This document shows, piece after piece, positions 1 to 5,209 of a DNA stretch of 5,209 nt. A program made the translations under genes and the position numbers. Under the pieces are notes generated by a model. That model did no database searches, was not told the origin of the DNA, and saw nothing but the letters and a program-made list of their open reading frames with translations. Each line of letters begins with the position of its first letter. Position 1 is the stretch's first letter. This stretch comes from Clostridium sp. (GTDB lineage: Bacteria; Bacillota; Clostridia; Lachnospirales; Lachnospiraceae), in the NCBI GenBank assembly GCA_016302185.1, contig JAEDOC010000141.1, forward strand, positions 1-5,209. Reading direction: 5' to 3'.

Positions 1-5
1 TCTAA

Positions 6-371
6 TTAATCATACAAGGAAGTTATGACAATTGTAAGCCCCGCAAAAATGAAACTGATAGAAATAACAGGCAACGCATATTTTCCAATAGTGACTATGG
101 CAGATTCTGTCGAGAATATCTGTATGAGTTTTTCGGGAAACATAAAAAATATTCCTGTTGCTACTGCCATAATACTGACAGAAAACATCAAAGACCATTT
201 TAAAAGTTCCCTGTTTCTGCGATTATTGCCTGCTCCATAGTGATAGCTGAATAATGGCAATAATACCTGTTGAAATCCAAGCAGCGGGATAAAAAAGAAT
301 GACTGTATTTTGTAATATATTCCTAATACGGTCACGGCATCCTCTGTAAAAAGATTCAGGATCATATTCAA
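6..371 (-). pseudogene. MATE family efflux transporter, internal fragment
   Basis: The 121 residues match the start of the second half of a MATE (multidrug and toxic compound extrusion) antiporter, which exports drugs or cations in exchange for Na+ or H+. Visible landmarks are VLGIYYKIQSFFFIPLLGF, then the charged loop after SYHYGAGNNRR (the usual GYNYGA-type motif), a membrane helix at about residues 60-78, and a final helix-like segment near FIFAGLTIVITSLY. A full MATE protein is about 450 residues with 12 helices, so roughly the first 240 residues are absent. The frame stops at TAA just after SLYD, where family members continue (typically F/YQALG). The first codon of the open frame is TTG with no ribosome binding site; MATE-like sequence may extend up to about position 383, and the frame closes at a stop at 408-410. 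It abuts the SRAP stop codon with no spacer. I read it as a dead remnant truncated at the N-terminus by recombination. The downstream continuation lies outside the window, so C-terminal truncation is less certain. Confidence 0.75.
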
Positions 372-373
372 GA

Positions 374-931
374 CTACAATATATGTTCCGGATTGATAGA
401 ACTGTAATCACCATCCGGCAATTTTACATATTCTCTGTATTTTCTAAGTTCATTTGCTAAAAATCTCTCCGTATCCAGAAAATATCCATATTTTCTTCGC
501 ACAAACGAAGCATTGGCCTGTGTCGTCAATATCACAAACCGATCCCCAGTTTCAAAATGATTCCATATTCCTGCCATATAGAGCACCGGCGAATCTTTCC
601 TGCAGAAGGTTGCCTTCTCTTTTGCCTTGTTCCACTCATAAAAATGTGCCGCCGGGATAATACAGCGGCGATGGCGTACACTGTCCCGAAATGAGATCCT
701 CTCCAGTGCTGATTCCGCCCTTGCATTGATCAGAAGGCCTTTCCTTCCAGGCTGGGGGAATCCCCACTGCATCCGGTCCGCAGTCAGTCGCGGATATTTT
801 CCTGTCAGCACAACTGCCGGTTCCGACGGACGAACATCGCCCGCTTCCAATGCAAGCTTCCGATCCAAATCCCGTATTACCTCTTGAATCTCTTTTGCTG
901 TATCCTCATCCACATAATAACGCCCGCACAT
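374..931 (-). CDS. SRAP (SOS response-associated peptidase, YedK/HMCES-like) protein with replaced C-terminus
   Basis: SRAP proteins protect abasic sites in single-stranded DNA by forming a thiazolidine crosslink through Cys2. The start is the ATG at 931, not an upstream TTG, because processing must expose Cys2 (M-CGRYY) and a GGAGG lies 8 bases upstream (940-944). The protein is 185 residues. Visible are Cys2, PSEPAVVL near 36-43, WGFP near 56-59, GLLINARAES with Asn69 and Arg71 (YedK Asn75/Arg77), RCIIPAAHFYEW with Glu99 (YedK Glu105), and FVILTTQANAS ending at residue 142. After that point the expected HDRMP motif with the catalytic His (YedK His160) and the C-terminal region are absent. 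Instead an AT-rich, charged 43-residue tail (starting FVRRKYGYFLDTERF) runs to the stop. I could not assign the tail to a family, and no HDRMP appears in the other two frames of that stretch. The gene may still be expressed, but activity that depends on the His should be impaired; it could equally be scored as a pseudogene. Confidence 0.8.
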   Translation of the reverse strand: MCGRYYVDEDTAKEIQEVIRDLDRKLALEAGDVRPSEPAVVLTGKYPRLTADRMQWGFPQPGRKGLLINARAESALERISFRDSVRHRRCIIPAAHFYEWNKAKEKATFCRKDSPVLYMAGIWNHFETGDRFVILTTQANASFVRRKYGYFLDTERFLANELRKYREYVKLPDGDYSSINPEHIL

Positions 932-939
932 TTCCAATT

Positions 940-944
940 CCTCC
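940..944 (-). promoter_or_regulatory. Ribosome binding site of the SRAP gene
   Basis: Read on the minus strand this is GGAGG, 8 bases upstream of the ATG at 931. It selects the ATG-TGC start that gives Met-Cys, over the TTG two codons earlier, which would bury the catalytic cysteine. Confidence 0.8.
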
Positions 945-1020
945 GGCTTCCAATATAATCAATCCTTCTGTTTACCAGCTCATCAAAATCTAATCTGATA
1001 CTAACACAGGAAGAACGAAC

Positions 1021-1142
1021 TTACAATCCGTTCCTCATCATCCCCCTTAAAATCGGTTCCAATACAATTCTTCGCAGGATGAGACGAGTGACGGTTCTGA
1101 CTCGTCGGTAATATAAAAACTGACCGATGCGAAGATGCTTAG
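1021..1142 (+). ncRNA. Candidate remnant of a type III antitoxin RNA (structured non-coding region)
   Basis: This stretch upstream of a terminator and a type III-like toxin gene is where the antitoxin RNA of such a locus should lie. It holds nested complementarity: TCTTCGCA (1069-1076) with TGCGAAGA (1128-1135), perfect over 8 bp; GACGAGT (1083-1089) with ACTCGTC (1100-1106), perfect over 7 bp; and TCGGT (1105-1109) with ACCGA (1123-1127). The last two pairings compete for 1105-1106. Type III antitoxins are usually tandem repeats of roughly 35-50 nt; here only CGGTTC recurs (1054-1059 and 1092-1097, 38 bases apart), so either the repeats have decayed or this is a different structured RNA. I found no convincing -35/-10 pair. 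The assignment rests on position, folding potential and the following terminator. The flank 945-1020 shows nothing I can name. Confidence 0.4.
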
Positions 1143-1143
1143 A

Positions 1144-1167
1144 GGGAGGAGTGATCCTCCCTTTTTT
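1144..1167 (+). terminator. Intrinsic terminator between putative antitoxin RNA and toxin gene
   Basis: GGGAGGA (1144-1150), loop GTGA, TCCTCCC (1155-1161), then six T. The stem is a perfect 7 bp and is directly followed by the U tract, a textbook Rho-independent terminator on the plus strand. It lies only 13 bases before the toxin ATG. Type III toxin-antitoxin loci use exactly this arrangement: a leaky terminator makes antitoxin RNA abundant and lets a little transcription through to the toxin. Confidence 0.85.
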
Positions 1168-1180
1168 ACCGGAGAAACCC

Positions 1181-1402
1181 ATGACGGAGTACAAATATCG
1201 AATTTCAAAATTGACAAACAAGTTCTATCTTGATCACCCTGATCCCCCTTACCGGGAAATACTAAAGAAACACAATCGACCTTATAATTGTCTGCTCATT
1301 CAAACTCATTCTGATTCTTATATCTGCATTCAACACAACAAAGGGGCACCCGCTGACAGGATACCTTCCTGCCATTGGATGCCCCCGTTTGAGGGTATAT
1401 GA
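1181..1402 (+). pseudogene. Truncated type III toxin-antitoxin toxin (TenpN/CptN-like endoribonuclease)
   Basis: Type III toxins are endoribonucleases held inactive by a repeat RNA antitoxin. The start is ATG at 1181, with GGAGAA at 1171-1176 just upstream; the frame is open further 5' but that part would run through the terminator hairpin. Residues 1-50 (YKYRISKLTNKFYLDHP, then a PPYREILKKHNRPYNCLL segment, then YICI) resemble the N-terminal part of TenpN/CptN-type toxins as I recall the family, including the conserved NRPYxCLL and the Tyr/Ile-rich strand. Family members are about 150-170 residues and continue with a PxR...H block; here everything after residue 50 (position 1330) is replaced by 23 unrelated residues encoded by the 3' terminator region of the convergent aminopeptidase operon. 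With about two thirds missing, it is presumably inactive. The family assignment is from memory of the motif pattern, so moderate; truncation follows if that is right. Confidence 0.55.
1343..1386 (-). terminator. Hairpin terminator of the abgT-like/aminopeptidase P operon
   Basis: On the minus strand, beginning about 30 bases after the aminopeptidase stop codon, GGGGCATCC pairs with GGGTGCCCC (1343-1351 with 1377-1385, one bulge), and an inner CAGGA/TCCTG stem (1367-1371 with 1357-1361) stacks inside it. The stem is followed by a weak T-rich run (CTTTGTTGTGTT). The T tract is interrupted, so it may be a modest terminator. It lies within the nonsense tail of the toxin remnant. Confidence 0.6.
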
Positions 1403-1416
1403 TAAATGAATGTACG

Positions 1417-3219
1417 CTATTTTGATATTTCCCTGGTTGCCTCTTTCAGCCAGGTTCTCTCCTCTTCTGTTACATACGGAGAAATCTTCCGGTAAACCTC
1501 CGCGTGATACTCATTTAACCGTTTGATGTCATGCTCATCCATGAATCTGGTGTCGATGGCATCCAGATCAATGGGGGCCCAGGTTAAGAATTCAAAACGC
1601 AGGAACTGACCGTACTGGTTTTTCTCGTCCGGCACGCAGAGAATCAGGTTCTCGGTTCTGGTTCCGAATTTTCCTTCAAAATACAGTCCCGGTTCATCGG
1701 AGCAGATCATGCCCGGCTCGATCACCGCACTGTCCTGGCGCTCGGGTACAATCTTCCAGCGAAGACCGTTTGGACGCTCATGAACGCTTAATAAGTATCC
1801 GACGCCATGGCCGGTTCCGTGATTGAAGTCCAACCCTCTCTGCCAGAAGGCTTCCCGGATGGTGTAGTCCAGATTCAGTCCGCGGCAGCCATGAAGGAAT
1901 TTCATGGTCCCCGCCTTCAGCATGCTCATGGCCACAATGGTAAAATATTCCTTCTCCTCATCCGTCACCGGTCCCAGGGCATAGGTTCTGGTGATATCCG
2001 TGGTGCCCTCATAGTAGTGTCCGCCGGAATCCACCAGCAGAAGACCTTCCGGATGCAGCTCCTTACACACCTCATCACTGGGATGATAATGGCACATGGC
2101 AGCATTTTCTTTATACGCCGCGATGGTGACAAAGCTGGGGCCCAGGTAACCTCCCTGCTCCGCCCGCAGCGCCTCAATCTTCCGGGCCGCTGTCATCTCG
2201 GTCATCTCACAGGTTCCGACGGTATGCTTCAGCCAGTACATGAATTTTGTAACGGCGATACCATCCTTCAAGTGGGCCTTGCGCATATTTTCAATCTCTG
2301 TTTCGTTCTTCACCACTTTTGCCACGGCACAGGGATTCATCTCTGCAGATATAATCTGACAGCTGGTGTGAATGCTCTCACATACCAGGAAGCTGGCCTT
2401 TTTCCGTTCCAGAAGAATCACTGTATCCCGGAGTGCGGCTACATCGCCGTAAAAGGTCTCATAGGGTTTTACCTCTACCCGGTTTTCCGCTAAATATGTT
2501 TTCACCTCTTCCGAAAGCGCTGCCGTCTGCACATACAGTGTCACTGTATCCAGTCCCACCAGTGCATCAGCTAAGAACACGGGATTGTTGACAATATCGC
2601 CGCCCCGCAGGTTAAACAGCCAGGCAATCTCATCCAGAGCGGTCATCACATGAAGCTGTGCTCCCTGCGCCTTCATGGCAGTTCTTAAATCCTCCAGCTT
2701 TTCTCCAAAGGATTTTCCCGCATAGCATTCCTCTAATTTCCAGATGGGTGCACAGGATAATGCGGGACGATCCGTCCATATCTCTCCCACCAGATCTTTT
2801 CCGCAGACCAGAGCAGCCTTCTTCTCCGCCACTGCTTCCAGAAGGGCACGGCCAGTTTCATCATTTACCACTCTGCCGTCAAAGCCAAGACGACCTTCCA
2901 CCGGCAGCCGATCCTTTAAAAACTCCTCCACCGTCGGCACGCCCGGATTCCCCATCCGGAACAGCGTCACACAGGAGCCGGCCAGCTGGCTTTCCGCCTG
3001 AACAAAATACCGCCCGTCAGTCCACAGGCCTGCCTCTTCCATGGTTACCACTGCAGTTCCTGCCGTACCGGAGAAGCCGGTCAGAAACTGGCGGCATTTA
3101 AAATGCTCTCCCACATACTCTGACTCATGAAAATCGGAGGTGGGCACCAGATAGGCGTCCATCTCCTCTCTTCTCATCAGCGCACGAAGAGCTTCGATCT
3201 TTTCGTTTGTCTGATTCAC
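1417..3219 (-). CDS. Aminopeptidase P family protein (Xaa-Pro aminopeptidase, M24B)
   Basis: This cytosolic metallopeptidase should release the N-terminal residue from peptides with proline in position 2. The 600-residue length and three-part build match the long XPNPEP1-like form: creatinase-type N domain (about 5-140, with SDFHESEYVGEHFKCRQFLTG), second creatinase-type domain (about 165-305), M24 pita-bread catalytic domain (about 312-530) and a short C-terminal domain (about 540-600). All five dimetal ligands are visible: Asp397 (LLVDSGG), Asp408 (GTTDITRT), His471 (NHGTGHGVG), Glu509 (SDEPGLY) and Glu523 (TENLIL). The likely catalytic histidines are His377 (CHYHP) and His480 (SVHERP). I chose the GTG at 3219 because AGAGG lies 7 bases upstream. 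A longer frame from a TTG at 3276 would overlap the transporter gene and add 19 unlikely residues, and the next ATG would cut into the N domain. It is second in an operon, 37 bases after the transporter, and ends at a hairpin terminator. Confidence 0.95.
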   Translation of the reverse strand: MNQTNEKIEALRALMRREEMDAYLVPTSDFHESEYVGEHFKCRQFLTGFSGTAGTAVVTMEEAGLWTDGRYFVQAESQLAGSCVTLFRMGNPGVPTVEEFLKDRLPVEGRLGFDGRVVNDETGRALLEAVAEKKAALVCGKDLVGEIWTDRPALSCAPIWKLEECYAGKSFGEKLEDLRTAMKAQGAQLHVMTALDEIAWLFNLRGGDIVNNPVFLADALVGLDTVTLYVQTAALSEEVKTYLAENRVEVKPYETFYGDVAALRDTVILLERKKASFLVCESIHTSCQIISAEMNPCAVAKVVKNETEIENMRKAHLKDGIAVTKFMYWLKHTVGTCEMTEMTAARKIEALRAEQGGYLGPSFVTIAAYKENAAMCHYHPSDEVCKELHPEGLLLVDSGGHYYEGTTDITRTYALGPVTDEEKEYFTIVAMSMLKAGTMKFLHGCRGLNLDYTIREAFWQRGLDFNHGTGHGVGYLLSVHERPNGLRWKIVPERQDSAVIEPGMICSDEPGLYFEGKFGTRTENLILCVPDEKNQYGQFLRFEFLTWAPIDLDAIDTRFMDEHDIKRLNEYHAEVYRKISPYVTEEERTWLKEATREISK

Positions 3220-3226
3220 TATGATA

Positions 3227-3231
3227 CCTCT
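3227..3231 (-). promoter_or_regulatory. Ribosome binding site deciding the GTG start of aminopeptidase P
   Basis: AGAGG (minus strand, within AAAGAAAGAGG) sits 7 bases before GTG at 3219, inside the 37-base gap after the transporter stop. It supports the non-ATG start and independent or coupled translation within the operon. Confidence 0.75.
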
Positions 3232-3256
3232 TTCTTTTCTAACAACAGAGCTGCGT

Positions 3257-4819
3257 TTATGACAGGAACATACCAACGCCCGGTCCCAGCGGAAGCTTGA
3301 ACACGATCCAGAGAATCAACAGGATACTCCATCCAATCAGGAAGCAAACGCTGTACGGAAGCATGGTAGATACCAGGGTACCGATTCCCGCATCCTTGTC
3401 ATATTTCTTCATGAATACGATAATCATTGCAAAATAGGACATCATCGGAGTAATAACGTTGGTACAGGAATCACCGATACGGTAAGCAACCTGTGCAAAC
3501 TCCGGGGTATAGCCCAGCAGCATAAACATCGGAACAAATACCGGGGCAATCAGCGCCCATTTTGCAGAAGCAGAACCCATAAACAGGTTGATAAATGCAG
3601 CAAACAAAACGAACAGAATCATCATCGGAATGGTTCCGATACCGGAATTGCTGAAGAATTCCGCACCCTTTAATGCAATAATCGTACCAAGCTTTGTGTA
3701 TCCAAAATAATTAATAAACTGCGCTGCCACGAAGGTCAGGGCAATATAAGAGCTCATGCTTGCCATGGCGCGTCCCATAGCGGTACAGACATCCTTCTCC
3801 CCGTGATATTTTCCGGTCATTTTACCGTAAACCACAGACGGAATAAAAAATACTGCGGTAATAATCGGGATAATACCCTCCATCAGAGGAGAATTGCCCA
3901 GAAGAGTGCCGTCCTCTGCACGCATCACAGAATTTGCCGGAAGGCTGAATGCCGCAATGGCCAGAATCAGTACCAGCATCGTGAGGCCTGCTGCCTTCAG
4001 TGCCTTCTTCTCTTCAGCCGTTACCTTGTACTCTGCCATCTCGTCCGCAGCGGATTCCCCGTGATATTCACCAAAACGAGGCGCAACCACCTTCTCGGTA
4101 ATAATGGTTCCCAGGAAGGTAATCAGGAAGGTGGACACCATCATAAAATACCAGTTGCCGGTAGGCTCAACCACATAGGTCGGGTCAACCATCTTTACCG
4201 CCTCATTGGTAATACCGCACAGAAGCGGATCCAGGGTACCAATCAGTAAGTTTGCGGAGAAACCGCCGGAAACGCCGGCAAAGGCTGCTGCCATACCCAC
4301 AACCGGATGACGGCCGTAAGCCATAAACATCAGCGCCGCAATGGGAATTAAAACAATATATCCAACGGCATCCGCCAGGTTCGACATAACTCCGAGGAAC
4401 ACCACCATCGGTGTGATAAGCTTTGCCGGAGTCACTGCTACCGCACCCTTTAAGGCGCCGCCGATCAGGCCGCTGTCCTCTAAAAGTCCGATACCAAACA
4501 TCGCTACCAGCACAACGCCCAGAGGAGCGAAGCCGGTAAAGTTGGAAATTGCGTGTGTAATCATATACACAAAGCCTTCCCCGTTCAGTAAGCTGACTGC
4601 ATTTACCGTCTGTACTTCCACAATTCCTTTACTTCTGTTTACCAGCTCACCCGTGGCAGATACACCCAGCATCTCACAGACTGCAGACAGAAGAATGACT
4701 CCCAGAACCAGAATCGCAAAGATGGAAATCGGATGCGGAAGCTTATTGCCCACACGCTCAATTCCATTCAGCCAGCGGTTCAGAAGTGACGGTTTTCCAT
4801 TTTCTTTTGTGTTACCCAT
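3257..4819 (-). CDS. AbgT family transporter
   Basis: AbgT-family membrane proteins include E. coli AbgT, which imports p-aminobenzoyl-glutamate, and MtrF/YdaH, described as dimeric antimetabolite exporters. The 520 residues fit the family length. The cytoplasmic N-terminus carries the family signature GIERVGNKLPHP (19-30) before the first helix (31-50). Further hydrophobic segments lie near 97-113, 135-170, 173-195, 224-241, 278-293, 313-331, 355-371, 396-415, 420-436, 455-470 and 485-507. The conserved AbgT core appears at ANLLIGTLDPLL (189-200) and in the C-terminal block GSASAKWALIAPVFVP (415-430) followed by RIGDSCTNVITPMM (447-460). Start is ATG 4819 with GGAGGG 8 bases upstream (4828-4833). 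It is the first gene of an operon with aminopeptidase P and diverges from a LacI-type regulator, with two candidate operators between them. Substrate and direction of transport cannot be read from sequence; the peptidase partner suggests uptake of a peptide-like compound. The more usual AbgT partner is an M20 amidohydrolase, and none is present here. Confidence 0.93.
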   Translation of the reverse strand: MGNTKENGKPSLLNRWLNGIERVGNKLPHPISIFAILVLGVILLSAVCEMLGVSATGELVNRSKGIVEVQTVNAVSLLNGEGFVYMITHAISNFTGFAPLGVVLVAMFGIGLLEDSGLIGGALKGAVAVTPAKLITPMVVFLGVMSNLADAVGYIVLIPIAALMFMAYGRHPVVGMAAAFAGVSGGFSANLLIGTLDPLLCGITNEAVKMVDPTYVVEPTGNWYFMMVSTFLITFLGTIITEKVVAPRFGEYHGESAADEMAEYKVTAEEKKALKAAGLTMLVLILAIAAFSLPANSVMRAEDGTLLGNSPLMEGIIPIITAVFFIPSVVYGKMTGKYHGEKDVCTAMGRAMASMSSYIALTFVAAQFINYFGYTKLGTIIALKGAEFFSNSGIGTIPMMILFVLFAAFINLFMGSASAKWALIAPVFVPMFMLLGYTPEFAQVAYRIGDSCTNVITPMMSYFAMIIVFMKKYDKDAGIGTLVSTMLPYSVCFLIGWSILLILWIVFKLPLGPGVGMFLS

Positions 4820-4879
4820 AACCCTTTCCCTCCATGGAAGAAATGTTTTTCACACTTCCCCTTTCTATCGTTTTTCTTT

Positions 4880-4895
4880 ACTTTTACGTATAAGT
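4880..4895. promoter_or_regulatory. Candidate LacI-family operator, abgT-proximal copy
   Basis: ACTTTTACGTATAAGT is a 16-bp palindrome with two mismatched pairs, centred on CG at 4887-4888 as is typical of LacI/CcpA-family operators. It lies about 60 bases upstream of the transporter ATG. The surrounding 19 bases (4878-4896) match the distal copy at 17 of 19 positions. Binding by the adjacent regulator is inferred, not shown. Confidence 0.65.
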
Positions 4896-4959
4896 TCCGA
4901 AAAATTAATATGCACTTTCTATTTTTTAATTTTCCCATGAAAATGCATTTCTATTCGTT

Positions 4960-4975
4960 ACTTAAACGTATAAGT
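4960..4975. promoter_or_regulatory. Candidate LacI-family operator, distal copy
   Basis: ACTTAAACGTATAAGT is a 16-bp palindrome with a single mismatched pair, centred on CG at 4967-4968, exactly 80 bp from the centre of the first copy. It contains a TATAAG (4969-4974) on the plus strand that could be a -10 element for the regulator gene, but no good -35 accompanies it. Paired operators at this distance could allow DNA looping or independent control of the two divergent genes. Confidence 0.65.
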
Positions 4976-5117
4976 TTTTGTATTCATTAGATTATCACAA
5001 ATACCTCAGTTTTTCAAGGGATTTTTCAGCAAAATCATAAGATTGTTACTTTTTACAGAATTTCTCTTTACTTTTTTGGAGAGATTTAATAAACTCTTAG
5101 GAAAGAGGTAGAAATGA

Positions 5118-5209
5118 ATGAAGAAAACTGTAACGGCAAAGGATATTGCCCGGTTGTGCGGGGTTTCTCAGGCCACCGTATCTTATATTATTAATAATCG
5201 AACGGATCA
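5118..5209 (+). CDS. LacI family transcriptional regulator, N-terminal part (runs off the window)
   Basis: Thirty residues are visible, beginning MKKTVTAKDIARLCGVSQ and continuing ATVSYIINNRTD. This is the N-terminal helix-turn-helix of LacI/GalR repressors: TAKDIARLCGVS forms the first helix and turn, and SQATVSYIINN the recognition helix, with the family's ATVS and N-N-R pattern. The hinge and sugar-binding-like effector domain lie beyond the window end. Start is ATG at 5118 with AAAGAGG at 5102-5108, 9 bases upstream. An ATG at 5114 is in another frame. It diverges from the transporter-peptidase operon, and the CG-centred repeats between them make it the likely regulator of both; the effector cannot be predicted from this part. 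Confidence 0.9.
   Translation, partial: MKKTVTAKDIARLCGVSQATVSYIINNRTD

Larger units (their letters stand above)
4834..5117. promoter_or_regulatory. Divergent intergenic control region
   Basis: This AT-rich stretch of about 285 bases separates the divergent transporter operon and regulator gene, and should contain both promoters. Besides the two operator-like repeats it has a perfect 10-bp palindrome AAATGCATTT (4941-4950) between them. No -35/-10 pair with good spacing stands out on either strand, so I assign no promoter. I see no small open reading frame or terminator here that I can support. Confidence 0.6.

Noticed and set aside
1014..1034. Possible LexA/DinR box upstream of the SRAP gene (GAAC...GTTC)
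   Set aside because: The half-sites are 9 bases apart rather than the 4 expected for the Gram-positive CGAAC-N4-GTTCG box, so SOS control is not supported.
1021..1221. A 66-residue minus-strand frame across the structured region
   Set aside because: It runs through a perfect intrinsic terminator and the toxin start, begins without a ribosome binding site, and has no recognisable family.
1807..2493. A 228-residue plus-strand open frame inside the aminopeptidase gene
   Set aside because: It is antisense to well-conserved catalytic-domain codons, has a low-complexity His-rich translation with no recognisable family, and has no ribosome binding site I could see.
3220..3276. Longer N-terminus for the aminopeptidase from a TTG at 3276
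   Set aside because: It would overlap the transporter gene, adds residues unlike the family, and ignores the well-placed AGAGG before the GTG at 3219.
4341..4940. A 199-residue plus-strand open frame opposite the transporter's 5' end
   Set aside because: It is antisense to conserved AbgT codons and the translation is Ser/Thr/Pro-rich noise extending into the AT-rich control region.
4941..4950. AAATGCATTT palindrome as a third operator
   Set aside because: It does not share the CG-centred operator consensus, and a 10-bp palindrome in AT-rich DNA can arise by chance.

Overview
The window looks like chromosomal DNA from a Gram-positive gut Clostridia species, most plausibly a Lachnospiraceae member. 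Grounds for this are strong GGAGG-type ribosome binding sites, a short Clostridia-style SRAP protein, the AbgT/aminopeptidase P gene pair, a TenpN/CptN-like type III toxin remnant, and moderate GC with AT-rich intergenic DNA. The family is an inference from style and gene content; nothing here fixes the species.

Layout. Positions 1-1400 are a patchwork of damaged genes. On the minus strand there is an internal piece of a MATE drug/sodium antiporter (6-371), immediately preceded by an SRAP (YedK/HMCES-like) gene (374-931). The SRAP gene keeps Cys2, the Asn/Arg pair and the Glu of its active site, but its C-terminal third, which should carry the catalytic His (HDRMP motif), is replaced by an unrelated AT-rich in-frame tail. 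On the plus strand, 1021-1402 looks like a decayed type III toxin-antitoxin locus: a structured non-coding stretch, a perfect intrinsic terminator, then a toxin gene whose first 50 residues are intact and whose remainder is lost. The break in the toxin falls where the 3' end of the next, convergent operon begins.

Positions 1343-5209 are intact and orderly. A minus-strand operon carries an AbgT-family transporter (3257-4819), then 37 bases later an M24B aminopeptidase P (1417-3219, GTG start), and ends in a hairpin terminator at 1343-1386. Divergently, at 5118, a LacI-family repressor begins and runs off the window. The ~285-base divergent intergenic region contains two near-identical 16-bp near-palindromes with a central CG, 80 bp apart, which fit LacI-family operators.

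How the genes work together (inference): the LacI-type regulator probably controls the transporter-peptidase operon, and perhaps itself, through the paired operators. The transporter would move a peptide-like or aminoacyl-conjugate substrate, and the cytosolic aminopeptidase P would cut N-terminal X-Pro bonds. The most interesting parts are the degraded type III toxin-antitoxin module, the chimeric SRAP protein, and the locally regulated AbgT-aminopeptidase P pairing.
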